Notes under the pieces: generated by a model
The model's database searches: none
What the model was told of the DNA's origin: nothing
Seen by the model: the letters and a program-made list of their open reading frames with translations, nothing else
NCBI GenBank assembly: GCA_900537125.1
Contig: UNRJ01000004.1
Location: 62,001 to 126,000 of the forward strand
DNA: 64,000 nt
DNA from: Rhodobacteraceae bacterium Alg238-R152
GTDB lineage: Bacteria > Pseudomonadota > Alphaproteobacteria > Rhodobacterales > Rhodobacteraceae
Reading direction: 5' to 3'
Translations under genes and position numbers: made by a program
Shown here: in pieces, positions 21,217 through 30,071 of the stretch
Layout of the letters: each line of letters begins with the position of its first letter
Position numbering within the stretch: position 1 is the first letter of the stretch

Positions 21217-21746
21217 CGTTCAATTGTCCCCGTGCGGCGGATTTTGCGTTGCAGCTGCAACAGACCATAAAGCAGCGCTTCGGCAGTTGGCGGACAGCCC
21301 GGCACGTAAATATCAACCGGCACAATGCGGTCACAGCCGCGCACCACCGAGTAGCTGTAGTGGTAGTAGCCGCCACCGTTCGCACAGGATCCCATGGAGA
21401 TCACATAGCGTGGCTCCGGCATTTGGTCGTAAACCTTGCGCAAAGCGGGTGCCATTTTGTTGGTCAGCGTACCGGCCACAATCATCACGTCAGACTGACG
21501 TGGAGAGGCGCGCGGGGCGATGCCAAAGCGCTCCGCATCGTAGCGCGGCATGGAGGTGTGCATCATCTCAACCGCGCAGCAGGCCAGACCAAAGGTCATC
21601 CAGTGCAAGGAGCCGGTACGGCCCCAGTTGATCAGATCTTCGGCATTGGTCAGCAGGAAACCTTTGTCCTGCAACTCGGAATTCAGCGCTTGAGTGACAA
21701 CTTCTTTGTCGACACCTGCGGTGTTTGCGCCCGTCATCACTCCCAT
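21213..21746 (-). CDS. nuoB: NADH-quinone oxidoreductase subunit B
   Basis: Carries cluster N2, the last [4Fe-4S] cluster before quinone. The tandem cysteines are in [12 protein letters not shown]; further ligands are in [15 protein letters not shown] and [16 protein letters not shown] prefer the ATG at 21746 ([16 protein letters not shown], 177 residues), which has GGGAG seven bases upstream; ATGs at 21767 and 21737 are alternatives. Its start lies inside the last codons of nuoA, so translation is coupled. Confidence 0.97.
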   Translation of the reverse strand: MGVMTGANTAGVDKEVVTQALNSELQDKGFLLTNAEDLINWGRTGSLHWMTFGLACCAVEMMHTSMPRYDAERFGIAPRASPRQSDVMIVAGTLTNKMAPALRKVYDQMPEPRYVISMGSCANGGGYYHYSYSVVRGCDRIVPVDIYVPGCPPTAEALLYGLLQLQRKIRRTGTIER

Positions 21747-22102
21747 TCCAGAGCTCCCTTTTTCCACTCATAGGCAAAGCCAATGGTCAGAACCGCGAGG
21801 AACACCATCATCGACCAGAACCCCACCATCGAGACATCCTTGAAGGCCACGGCCCAAGGGAACAGGAAGGCAATTTCCAGATCAAAAATGATGAACAAGA
21901 TCGCCACGAGGTAGAACCTGACGTCAAATTTCATACGCGCGTCATCAAAGGCGTTGAAACCACATTCATACGCAGAGACCTTTTCTGGGTCCGGATTGCG
22001 TACGGCCAAAACAACGGCAGCGAGGATGAAAACAAGACCGAGACCGATGGCAACGGCAATGAAGATGAGGATGGGAAAATATTCCCGAAGCATCTCTTCC
22101 AA
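21737..22102 (-). CDS. nuoA: NADH-quinone oxidoreductase subunit A
   Basis: Three-helix membrane subunit, 121 residues. The conserved [39 protein letters not shown] includes the loop cysteine near the quinone pocket. The start is probably TTG at 22102 with AAAGGAGC seven bases upstream; the first ATG lies only three codons further in (MLREYFP). This is the promoter-proximal gene of the operon. Confidence 0.96.
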   Translation of the reverse strand: MEEMLREYFPILIFIAVAIGLGLVFILAAVVLAVRNPDPEKVSAYECGFNAFDDARMKFDVRFYLVAILFIIFDLEIAFLFPWAVAFKDVSMVGFWSMMVFLAVLTIGFAYEWKKGALEWE

Positions 22103-22500
22103 GGGTAGCTCCTTTCATGCACGCCAGCACGGTGCAGTCAGATGGCTGTATATACTCCCTGCGGGGTTTACCCCTGCCCTATGGCGGGGTCAACATTTAG
22201 CGCAAGATTTGAGCAGGACGTGGCTTTAGTGTTATCCATTTAAAATCAATACGTTAACAAAAAATTGCAGGTATGTGCGTCATTAAGACAGTGGCATTTT
22301 TTCCAACGCCCCTCTTGAAACCGGACAAATTGACCCTCGATTCCCAGAACCCACGCAACCCGAGGGAAACAGTCGGGTTACAAAACGGACCAGCACCTTT
22401 GATATGCGGGCAAGCACTTCCATAAAAACCGTTCTGTGTCCGTGATTTAGGAAGACAGCAGTCACCGACGCAACAAGGCCTCAACGCGACTGCTATTCGC
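22103..22500. other. Intergenic region between the liu and nuo operons
   Basis: No credible gene. The nuoA-proximal part carries GC-rich self-complementary runs (GGGGTAAACCCC and neighbouring CCCCGCC tracts near 22155-22195) that may structure the nuo mRNA leader. A 7-bp stem (AACCCGA / TCGGGTT, 22357-22379) lacks a T-tract. No clear terminator for the upstream liu operon was found. Confidence 0.5.
22231..22260 (-). promoter_or_regulatory. Candidate nuo operon promoter
   Basis: On the minus strand a TTGTTA hexamer is followed after 18 bases by GATAAC, about 130 bases before the nuoA start, in the most AT-rich part of this gap. Both hexamers deviate from the sigma-70 consensus, so this is a guess supported by position and composition only. 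Confidence 0.3.
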
Positions 22501-23283
22501 CTAGGACACCCACTTTGGCTTGGTCTTTGCAAAAAAGGCACCAATGCCATCTTTGGCCTCTTCACCTTCCCAACAGGCCACCAACTCGTTGATCGTGTGG
22601 TCAATGGTGTCGTCATCGATTACCGGCCCCAACCTTCGCGCAAGCGCCTTGGCACGAGCAACTGCACCAGGCGCACAGGCGAGATAGGGTTTAACCTCGG
22701 CTTCAACCGCATCATCCAGTTCATCAGAAGGCACCGATTTTGCAAGCAGTCCCAGAGTCACCGCCTCAGTGGCCTTAAATAGGCGCGCAGACATAAAGAC
22801 CCTACGTGCCATTGCCTCGCCCATACGCGATAGCACATAGGGACCGATGGTGGCTGGGATCAGGCCCAATTTGGTTTCCGTCAGCCCCATAGTTAGGGTG
22901 TCAACACCAATGGCCACGTCACAGACACTGGCCATACCGACCCCACCGCCAAAGGCATTGCCCTGCAACCGACCAATGAGGGGCTTGGGCATGGTATTGA
23001 GCGCCTGAAGTGCCTCTGCCAGCTTGCGTGCCTCCACAAAGCGCGTGTCCGGATCAGCCGCCATTTGCGCCTGCATCCAGCCAAGATCTCCTCCGGCGCA
23101 GAAGCTCTTTCCTGCACCGGTCAGCACAACCACACGCACAGCGTCATCCGCCGCCAACGCCTCAGCGGCCTGTTTAAGTTCGACAATCATCTGTCCCGAC
23201 ATCGCGTTGTGCTTTTCCGGACGGTTCAGAGTGAGCGTGGCAACGCCGCGCGCGTCGGTGGTGATAGCAAGAGTTTCAAACAT
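22501..23283 (-). CDS. liuC: Crotonase-family hydratase, probably methylglutaconyl-CoA hydratase
   Basis: A 260-residue enoyl-CoA hydratase/isomerase-fold protein. Oxyanion-hole segments are SFCAGGDLGWM and GNAFGGGVGM; the catalytic acidic region is TETKLGLIPATIGPYVLSRMG. As the last gene of an operon with isovaleryl-CoA dehydrogenase, methylcrotonyl-CoA carboxylase and HMG-CoA lyase, it most likely hydrates 3-methylglutaconyl-CoA to HMG-CoA; substrate is inferred from context. I start it at the ATG at 23283 (MFETLAITTD), which overlaps the kinase gene by eight bases. Confidence 0.88.
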   Translation of the reverse strand: MFETLAITTDARGVATLTLNRPEKHNAMSGQMIVELKQAAEALAADDAVRVVVLTGAGKSFCAGGDLGWMQAQMAADPDTRFVEARKLAEALQALNTMPKPLIGRLQGNAFGGGVGMASVCDVAIGVDTLTMGLTETKLGLIPATIGPYVLSRMGEAMARRVFMSARLFKATEAVTLGLLAKSVPSDELDDAVEAEVKPYLACAPGAVARAKALARRLGPVIDDDTIDHTINELVACWEGEEAKDGIGAFFAKTKPKWVS

Positions 23284-23800
23284 GGCTTTTCTCCTTGTTT
23301 GCAGCCGACATCGCCGCACGAAGGCACTGCACTGCCTCCTCCACAGTCAGTTGGCTTGTGTCCAATTCTATGTCCGCTTGAGGAAACGGATCAAACGTTC
23401 GCGCCGCGACAGACTGCCAGTTGGGCAAACAATGTCCCTCTATGTCGTTTTCGCGGGTTTCAATACGATGGCGGTGCAAAGCATGATCGCGACAGCGCAC
23501 CATGACGTCGATATGGTGATGGCCTTGCGAGGCTTGCTGCCATGCGCTGCGGGTCAATTGAATGGAATTAACGCAATCGGCGAGGACATCAAACCCTTGT
23601 GCCAATGCCAACCGTGTCACGGCCTGCGCAGCGGCATAGCCCCCATCCGTGAGATCTTCACATTTCATGTGAGACTGTCGCATAGCAGTTTCGATCACAT
23701 CCAATCGCAGGTGTAAGGCACCGGTTTGTTCGGCCAGAGCACAGGCAATGGTGCTTTTGCCAACGCCAGGCAGTCCAGACAAACAAACCAGAACCGGCAT
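23276..23800 (-). CDS. P-loop kinase-like protein in the leucine operon
   Basis: A 174-residue P-loop NTPase of the small-molecule kinase type. Walker A is GLPGVGKST at residues 9-17; LRLDVIETAM and DVLADCVNSIQL resemble the acceptor and Walker B positions of gluconate/chloramphenicol-kinase-like proteins (AAA_33 type). It is fused into the operon by overlaps on both sides: TAATG with hmgL and eight bases with the crotonase gene. Substrate unknown; nothing in leucine breakdown requires such a kinase. Confidence 0.82.
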   Translation of the reverse strand: MPVLVCLSGLPGVGKSTIACALAEQTGALHLRLDVIETAMRQSHMKCEDLTDGGYAAAQAVTRLALAQGFDVLADCVNSIQLTRSAWQQASQGHHHIDVMVRCRDHALHRHRIETRENDIEGHCLPNWQSVAARTFDPFPQADIELDTSQLTVEEAVQCLRAAMSAANKEKSHV

Positions 23801-24654
23801 TATTGACCACGCATGGCCCGCGCCATGTCTGCGGCTTGCGCCAGAACGGCCGTGTCGAGGCTTGTCTCATAGCCTAGCGCTTTCAAACGCGCGTCCACGG
23901 CTTCCGTCGCGACATTGCCTTTTGCACCCGGTGCATAGGGGCAGCCGCCTAGGCCACCAACAGCAGCGTCGAACACGCGTATACCAAGCGCAAGAGACGC
24001 TTCGATATTGGCCACCGCCCGCCCAGCCGTATCATGATAATGGCCTGCCACCCTGTCTGCGGGCACCACGTCCAACACAGCTTTTAGCATTGCAGTGATG
24101 CTCTCCGGTGTGCCCTGCCCAATGGTATCGCCCAGACTGATCTCATAGCAGCCCGCGTCAAACAGATGTTTCGCAACTTCCGCCACTTTCTCTGGCGGCG
24201 TAGCGCCATCATAAGGGCAATCCGTAACGCAGCTCACATAACCGCGCACCGGCAGACCGATTTCTTTGGCCGCCGAAACCACAGGCGCAAAGCGTTCTTG
24301 GCTCTCGGCAATGGTGGCGTTGATATTGGCTTTCGAAAAACCCTCGGAAGCAGAACCAAAAATCGCAATTTCATCTGCTTTGGCCGCGACCGCGCCTTCA
24401 AAACCGCGCATGTTTGGCGTGAGGGCCGCGTAGCTGACACCGTCGACACGGCTGATGCCTGCGAGCACTTCCGCCGAATCGGCCATCTGCGGCACCCATT
24501 TGGGACTGACAAAGCTAGCAACCTCAATGCGTTTGAACCCTGCCTTGGACAGGCAGTCCACCAGCGCAATTTTCTCGGATGTCGGGATCTGGCGCTTTTC
24601 GTTCTGCAGCCCGTCCCGCGGCCCCATTTCAAAAATTTCAACGGTGTTGGACAT
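23800..24654 (-). CDS. hmgL: Hydroxymethylglutaryl-CoA lyase
   Basis: Cleaves HMG-CoA to acetoacetate and acetyl-CoA, the last step of leucine degradation. The 284-residue TIM-barrel protein begins with EMGPRDGLQNEK and contains the HMGL signature VGGLGGCPYAPGAKGNVATE with the catalytic cysteine, plus the metal-binding GHYHDTAGRAVAN. It sits two bases after the GST gene. Confidence 0.96.
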   Translation of the reverse strand: MSNTVEIFEMGPRDGLQNEKRQIPTSEKIALVDCLSKAGFKRIEVASFVSPKWVPQMADSAEVLAGISRVDGVSYAALTPNMRGFEGAVAAKADEIAIFGSASEGFSKANINATIAESQERFAPVVSAAKEIGLPVRGYVSCVTDCPYDGATPPEKVAEVAKHLFDAGCYEISLGDTIGQGTPESITAMLKAVLDVVPADRVAGHYHDTAGRAVANIEASLALGIRVFDAAVGGLGGCPYAPGAKGNVATEAVDARLKALGYETSLDTAVLAQAADMARAMRGQ

Positions 24655-24656
24655 GG

Positions 24657-25328
24657 TTACGCCCTCTGCTCCGGCAAATCATAAAAGTCTTGCGTGTAAA
24701 ACTGCTGTTCTCCTTCAGCGCGCTGAGCTGCTTGATAGGCCGGACGCGCCTCGATCCGACGCAGATAAGCCGTGGTCAAGGGATAGCCGTCAAATCGCAC
24801 ATAGCGGCTGGCGCTTTCCAGCGTGAAGCCCATCATCACATCCGCAGCCGAAAACCCGCTGGCCAACAGAAATTCTCTTTCGTCAGCTAACGCGCCCTCC
24901 ACGGCTTTCAAAGCAATTGCCAGCCGTTTGGTTTCTATCCCCATGACAGTGGGTGACTTCATCCAATCTTTCGGCAGGAACAGATGCTGCATATTGAGGT
25001 TCTGAATACCCGCTGCGAGGGTCTCTGCGTAGTGCAGCCATTGCAACCAGTCGGCACGCTCCTCGCTGCCCACATCTGGCATCAGGCTGTGCCCCTCTCG
25101 CGTTTCGCTGAGGTACTGCACAATGGCACCGCTTTCATACAGCACACGCCCGTCAATCTCCAACGCCGGCACACGCCGCGCCGGGGACATGGACTTGAAG
25201 TCAGGCTGTTGCAGTGAGCCGTCCATGATCTGGTAGGGCACAATCTGAACCGCTTCGCCCAACTCGTGCAGCAGCCAGTTCACCCGAAAGGACCGGCTGC
25301 CTGCAATGGAGTGTAAAACCGCACTCAT
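24657..25328 (-). CDS. Glutathione S-transferase family protein
   Basis: A 223-residue GST: thioredoxin-like N-terminal domain (LHSIAGSRSFRVNWLLHELG; cis-proline segment RRVPALEIDGRVLYESGAIVQYL) and all-helical C-terminal domain (SGFSAADVMMGFTLE). It overlaps mccA by four bases (ATGA). In this operon it might conjugate electrophilic unsaturated intermediates or their breakdown products, but that is inference. Confidence 0.9.
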   Translation of the reverse strand: MSAVLHSIAGSRSFRVNWLLHELGEAVQIVPYQIMDGSLQQPDFKSMSPARRVPALEIDGRVLYESGAIVQYLSETREGHSLMPDVGSEERADWLQWLHYAETLAAGIQNLNMQHLFLPKDWMKSPTVMGIETKRLAIALKAVEGALADEREFLLASGFSAADVMMGFTLESASRYVRFDGYPLTTAYLRRIEARPAYQAAQRAEGEQQFYTQDFYDLPEQRA

Positions 25329-27277
25329 GAGTCTTCGTCTTCTTCCAAAACAATCAGCGCGGTGCCGTCCTCAACCTGAGCGCCTGCGCTGGCCAAAACA
25401 TCCGCGACAACGCCATCCCGCGGCGCGAGAAGCGAGTGCTCCATCTTCATGGCTTCCAAAATGGCGAGACGATCACCTTCGGAAACTTCTTGTCCGGCCT
25501 CAGCGAAGATCGCTTTCACCAGCCCAGGCATGGGCGCGGCAATGACGTTGCCCCCTGCCCCGCCTTCATCTTCACGGACCAAAGGATCAACAACGGTGAA
25601 ACGGTATCCATTGCCCCAGAAAACCGTGAGTTCATCCCCGTTTTGGGAGGTACGGGCCGGGACTTTCACTGTATCGACCCACCAGCTGCCGCCTTTGAAA
25701 GCGGCAAGATGCTCAGACTCGCCAACTTGAACACTATAGTTGCCGGTGTCATTCACTCGCACGTCCACGTCAATGCGCTCTTCATTGTGAATCAGTGACA
25801 CACTGTGCGTCAACGGAGACCACAGAACCAGCGTTTCGGCCGGCGCAGATCCATCCAGTGGCCGCAATCCCAACGCTGTCAGCGCCGCCACCGAACGGGC
25901 TTTGGTGCAGGCGGAAGGCTGCACGGCCAGCGTATCAATGTGGCGTTCGATCAAACCTGTGTCCACGTCGCCCGCCACAAAGTTGGGCTGAGCCGCAAGC
26001 AAAGCCAAAAAGCTCACATTGGTCACGGTGCCGCCCACATCGGTCCAGCGCAGCGCGCGTTCCAACTGCTTGAGCGCAATGTCACGGGTCGCGCCATGTA
26101 CCACCAGCTTGGCAATCATCGGGTCATACCATGGGCTGATGGTGTCCCCTGCCCTAACACCGCTGTCGATGCGGGCTTGGGTCGGGAACTCCAGATGTGA
26201 CAGCGTGCCTGTGGCAGGCAAGAAGCCTTTGGGCACATCCTCGGCATAGATGCGCGCCTCAAAGGAATGACCGGAGATAGTCAACTCACCTTGCTGTTTA
26301 GGCAGTGACTCACCTGAGGCAACACGCAGCTGCCATTCCACCAGATCAACGCCTGTGATGGCTTCGGTGACAGGGTGCTCCACCTGCAAGCGGGTGTTCA
26401 TTTCCATAAACCAGAACCCATCTGGGCGCAGACCATTGGAGCCATCCACGATAAACTCGATGGTGCCTGCGCCTTTGTAGTTGATCGCCTCAGCCGCGCG
26501 CACAGCTGCGTCGCCCATTGCAAACCGCATTTCATCGGTCATGCCTGGTGCTGGGGCTTCTTCGATGACTTTCTGGTGGCGGCGCTGCAGGGAGCAGTCG
26601 CGCTCATACAGATGCACGGCTCTGGTGCCATCGCCAAAAACCTGCACCTCAATGTGGCGCGGGCTGGTGACGTATTTTTCGATCAGCACATCGGGATTGC
26701 CAAAGGCCGTGGTGGCCTCGCCTTGTGCAGAGGCCAACGCGTCCGCAAAATCGGTGGATTTCTCAACAAGGCGCATACCTTTGCCGCCGCCACCTGCGAC
26801 TGCCTTGATCAGCACGGGGTAACCGATGACTTCGGCTTGTTCGGCCAGAAATGCACCTTCCTGATTGTTGCCGTGATAGCCTGGTACAACCGGCACGTTG
26901 GCCTCTTCCATCAGCACTTTGGCAGCGTCCTTGAGGCCCATGGCGCGGATCGCCCTGGCAGAGGGGCCGATGAAGGTCAGGCCAGCGGCCTCAACTGCCT
27001 CGACAAACTCGGGGTTTTCCGAGAGGAAGCCGTAGCCTGGATGGATGCCCTGCGCACCGGTGTCTAGCGCGGCCGCAATTATCACTTCTCCTTTGAGGTA
27101 GCTGTCAGCGGGGGCGGCCCCACCGATGTGCACAGCTTGGTCCGCCAGAGTCACATGTTTTGACGTGGCATCTGCATCAGAATACACCGCCACGGTTTTC
27201 ACACCCATGGATCGGGCGCTTTCCATCACGCGGCAGGCAATCTCGCCACGGTTGGCTATCAGGATTTTTTCAAACAT
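25325..27277 (-). CDS. mccA: Methylcrotonyl-CoA carboxylase biotin-containing subunit
   Basis: Alpha subunit (650 residues) that carboxylates its own biotin using bicarbonate and ATP. N-terminal biotin carboxylase with ATP-grasp loop GGGGKGMRLV, HIEVQVFGDGTRAVHLYERDCSLQRRHQKVIEEAPAP and EMNTRLQVEHPVTE; C-terminal biotinyl domain with EAMKMEHS, whose lysine is the biotin site. Assigned to methylcrotonyl-CoA and not acetyl- or propionyl-CoA because of its neighbours ivd, hmgL and mccB. Probably biotinylated by BirA (4237-4989). Confidence 0.94.
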   Translation of the reverse strand: MFEKILIANRGEIACRVMESARSMGVKTVAVYSDADATSKHVTLADQAVHIGGAAPADSYLKGEVIIAAALDTGAQGIHPGYGFLSENPEFVEAVEAAGLTFIGPSARAIRAMGLKDAAKVLMEEANVPVVPGYHGNNQEGAFLAEQAEVIGYPVLIKAVAGGGGKGMRLVEKSTDFADALASAQGEATTAFGNPDVLIEKYVTSPRHIEVQVFGDGTRAVHLYERDCSLQRRHQKVIEEAPAPGMTDEMRFAMGDAAVRAAEAINYKGAGTIEFIVDGSNGLRPDGFWFMEMNTRLQVEHPVTEAITGVDLVEWQLRVASGESLPKQQGELTISGHSFEARIYAEDVPKGFLPATGTLSHLEFPTQARIDSGVRAGDTISPWYDPMIAKLVVHGATRDIALKQLERALRWTDVGGTVTNVSFLALLAAQPNFVAGDVDTGLIERHIDTLAVQPSACTKARSVAALTALGLRPLDGSAPAETLVLWSPLTHSVSLIHNEERIDVDVRVNDTGNYSVQVGESEHLAAFKGGSWWVDTVKVPARTSQNGDELTVFWGNGYRFTVVDPLVREDEGGAGGNVIAAPMPGLVKAIFAEAGQEVSEGDRLAILEAMKMEHSLLAPRDGVVADVLASAGAQVEDGTALIVLEEDEDS

Positions 27278-27306
27278 CGGGTGGTCCTTTGTGTTGAGAC
27301 GTCGGA

Positions 27307-27346
27307 CCGGGGGCTGCCTGCCCCCGGACCCCCGGGAGTATTTTTT
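27307..27346. repeat. GC-rich hairpin with C-tract and T-tract, likely dispersed repeat
   Basis: Between mccB and mccA a perfect 8-bp stem (CCGGGGGC / GCCCCCGG, loop TGCCT) is followed on the plus strand by ACCCCCGGGAGTA and six T. Very similar GC-rich elements are, from memory, scattered between genes in many Rhodobacteraceae. On the plus strand it has terminator shape, although the operon runs on the minus strand. Confidence 0.55.
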
Positions 27347-27359
27347 GGTCAGAAGAAGA

Positions 27360-28967
27360 TCACATCCGGAACACGCCGAACTTGGTCTCTTCTATTTTGG
27401 CGTTCAGCGAGGCCATGAGGCTCAGATGGAGCACGTCGCGGGTTTTGCGCGGGTCCACAATGCCATCGTCCCAAAGACGGGCGGAGGCGTAGAGCGGGTG
27501 GCTTTGCTCTTCGAACATGTCGAGCGTGGGTTGTTTGAAGGCGGCTTCTTCGTCAGCTGACCATTCCCCGCCTTGGCGCTCAATCGCGTCGCGTTTCACG
27601 GTTGCCAACACGCCTGCGGCCTGTTCGCCGCCCATCACAGAGATGCGGCTGTTGGGCCAGCTCCACAAGAATCGCGGCGAGTAAGCACGCCCAGCCATGC
27701 CGTAGTTGCCAGCCCCAAAAGAGCCGCCCACCAGCATGGTGATTTTTGGCACTTTGGTGGTGGCCACAGCTGTCACCAACTTGGCCCCGTGTCGGGCGAT
27801 GCCTTCGGCCTCATATTTCTGCCCCACCATAAAGCCGGTGATGTTTTGCAAGAACACCAGCGGGATGCCACGTTGGGAGCACAGCTCCACAAAATGGGCG
27901 CCTTTGGCGGCGCTTTCGGAATAGAGCACGCCGTTGTTGGCGATGATGCCAACGGGGCAGCCTTTCACATGAGCAAAGCCGCAAACAAGCGTTTCGCCAA
28001 AGCGTTTTTTGAACTCATCAAAGCGAGAGCCGTCAACCACGCGGGCAATAACTTCGCGAATATCATACGGCGTGCGCAAACCGCCGGGCACCACACCGAG
28101 GATTTCTTCGGGATCGTAAGCAGGCTCTTCTGACGTTTGCCAATCCACAGTTTGTGGTTTGGTTCGGTTGAGATGCTTCAAAGCATCCCGCGCCAGAGCC
28201 AAAGCGTGAGCATCATCGTCTGCCAGATAATCTGCCACGCCAGACAAACGCGTGTGTACGTCGCCACCGCCGAGATCTTCGGCGCTCACAACTTCACCGG
28301 TTGCCGCTTTCACCAATGGTGGACCCGCGAGGAAGATCGTGCCTTGCTCTTTCACAATGATGGTCACGTCTGACATGGCGGGCACATAGGCCCCGCCCGC
28401 GGTGCAGGACCCCATCACCACCGCAATCTGTGGAATGCCCTTGGCGGACATATTTGCTTGATTGTAAAAGATGCGGCCAAAGTGGTCGCGGTCTGGAAAC
28501 ACTTCATCCTGCTGCGGCAAGTTGGCGCCACCGCTGTCCACCAAATAGACACAGGGCAGGTTGTTCTGCTCTGCAATCTCTTGCGCCCGCAGGTGCTTTT
28601 TGACGGTCATGGGGAAGTAGGTGCCCCCCTTCACAGTGGCGTCATTACACACCACCATGACCTCTTGGCCATGCACGCGACCGATCCCGGCCACTACGCC
28701 AGCGCAGGGCGCAGCACCATCATACATCCCATGCGCTGCTGTGGCGCCCACCTCAAGGAATGGTGAACCCGGATCAAGCAATCCGGCGACGCGGCGACGC
28801 GGCAGCATTTTGCCACGGCCCTCATGACGGGCGCGAGATTTTTCTCCACCGCCCATGCGGGCGGCTTCTGCAACCTCTCTCACAGTGTCGAGCATCTCCA
28901 GATGGGCCGCTCGATTGGCGGCAAAATCCTCGGATGCGGTGATGACCTTGGATTGCAATTTGCTCAT
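27360..28967 (-). CDS. mccB: Methylcrotonyl-CoA carboxylase carboxyltransferase subunit
   Basis: Beta subunit (535 residues) that moves the carboxyl group from biotin to 3-methylcrotonyl-CoA. The acyl-CoA carboxyltransferase fold is clear: [33 protein letters not shown] at the N-terminus, [14 protein letters not shown], and [41 protein letters not shown] near the C-terminus. The [25 protein letters not shown] stretch is characteristic of MCC-type subunits. Transcribed ahead of mccA. Confidence 0.95.
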   Translation of the reverse strand: MSKLQSKVITASEDFAANRAAHLEMLDTVREVAEAARMGGGEKSRARHEGRGKMLPRRRVAGLLDPGSPFLEVGATAAHGMYDGAAPCAGVVAGIGRVHGQEVMVVCNDATVKGGTYFPMTVKKHLRAQEIAEQNNLPCVYLVDSGGANLPQQDEVFPDRDHFGRIFYNQANMSAKGIPQIAVVMGSCTAGGAYVPAMSDVTIIVKEQGTIFLAGPPLVKAATGEVVSAEDLGGGDVHTRLSGVADYLADDDAHALALARDALKHLNRTKPQTVDWQTSEEPAYDPEEILGVVPGGLRTPYDIREVIARVVDGSRFDEFKKRFGETLVCGFAHVKGCPVGIIANNGVLYSESAAKGAHFVELCSQRGIPLVFLQNITGFMVGQKYEAEGIARHGAKLVTAVATTKVPKITMLVGGSFGAGNYGMAGRAYSPRFLWSWPNSRISVMGGEQAAGVLATVKRDAIERQGGEWSADEEAAFKQPTLDMFEEQSHPLYASARLWDDGIVDPRKTRDVLHLSLMASLNAKIEETKFGVFRM

Positions 28968-28983
28968 CGGTTCTTTCCGTTTC

Positions 28984-29472
28984 TCATTCGATCAAAGCCA
29001 CAGCTTCGAGGTAAAAAGTCTGCTCAGCGGTAAGGTACAAGTGACAGCCTTGAGACTCTGGACTGGTGGCAGTGCCCGTCTCCCACAGGGTCTGTTCAAA
29101 AGCGCAAGTCGCGCTGCGATAGGTGTTCCAACTCTCTTGAGCTGTGCGCAACGCGCCAGCCTGATCTCGCGGCTCCAGCTCCAAACTTTCCGCATCACTG
29201 TCTTTGCCCAGCGCCCGATCAAGGGCCATGCCAAAGCCCACGTTCAGCCGCGCCTCCCAATAGGCAATTTCTGCATTTAGACAGGCGCCGAGATCTCCGG
29301 CTTGAGCACAGTCTCGCGCTGCCTGGCCAACGCACACCCGTTTGTCACTTTCCCGATCTAAACTGGACAGGCAAGTATCTATCACCTTTGCGGAAATTGC
29401 CGTTCCTTCAGCCTGCGCCACAGATGCACCAAACATAATGGTCATACCCAGTAGGGAACCCAACAACTTCAT
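28984..29472 (-). CDS. Exported LprI/DUF1311-type protein, copy 2
   Basis: A 162-residue protein with signal peptide (cleavage near [11 protein letters not shown]) and the cysteine and tryptophan pattern of the LprI-like lysozyme-inhibitor family: two Cys near the N-terminus, WEARLNVGF, then [17 protein letters not shown] and a late cysteine before [15 protein letters not shown]. It begins directly at the stop of its paralogue at 29473. Periplasmic. Family members of this name can inhibit lysozyme; whether this one does is unknown. Confidence 0.82.
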   Translation of the reverse strand: MKLLGSLLGMTIMFGASVAQAEGTAISAKVIDTCLSSLDRESDKRVCVGQAARDCAQAGDLGACLNAEIAYWEARLNVGFGMALDRALGKDSDAESLELEPRDQAGALRTAQESWNTYRSATCAFEQTLWETGTATSPESQGCHLYLTAEQTFYLEAVALIE

Positions 29473-29979
29473 TTAATCCACCAACCCATCTGCTTCCAAA
29501 TAAAGCGCCTGTTCTGCGGTCATATACATCAGGCAACTCACCGTCGCCGGTCCACCACCAGTGCCACCGCCCCACTGCGACCGTTCGTAGTCGCAGGTGG
29601 CGTCTCGATACGAGATCCACGCACGCTGCATGTTTTTTAGCGCATCCCCCTGAGACGGTGCGGCAGAACCAAGTTCGGCCATTTCTGCGTCCGTGGCCTT
29701 TCGTTTTGCGCGCACCGTTTTGTAACTGGTGTTGAGACGCGCATCCCAATACTGCAATTCTTGATCCAGGCATTGGCTCATGCCGTAGGTAGACCACCCG
29801 CCCTCGGTGGTTTCCATGCAGACATTGGCAGAGGCACCAATGCAGGAGGTCGGATTTTGATCCTCCACCATCGCGGCCAAACAAGTTTCTGTCGCCCTCG
29901 GCGTAAATCTCGCAAGGTCGTCAGCCGATGCAGCAGTGGTGGTCGCGATCCCTGCCGCGAATGCCAATATCTTCAACAT
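29473..29979 (-). CDS. Exported LprI/DUF1311-type protein, copy 1
   Basis: A 168-residue paralogue of the next gene with the same architecture: signal peptide (cleavage near ASADD), YWDARLNTSYKTVRAKRK, AWISYRDATCDYERSQWGGGTGGGPATVSCLMYMTAEQALYLEADGLVD. The shared WxxYRxATCxxE and TAEQxxYLEA segments point to a tandem duplication. It lies between ivd and mccB in the same direction, so it is probably co-expressed with the leucine pathway. Confidence 0.82.
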   Translation of the reverse strand: MLKILAFAAGIATTTAASADDLARFTPRATETCLAAMVEDQNPTSCIGASANVCMETTEGGWSTYGMSQCLDQELQYWDARLNTSYKTVRAKRKATDAEMAELGSAAPSQGDALKNMQRAWISYRDATCDYERSQWGGGTGGGPATVSCLMYMTAEQALYLEADGLVD

Positions 29980-30071
29980 GGGTTAGCCTTTCAAAACGAT
30001 GAACTACGGAGAGGATAAGCGGGAATGTGGCGCCGCTCTACCCTGCATTGCAATCACGCCTTTCGCAGCAT

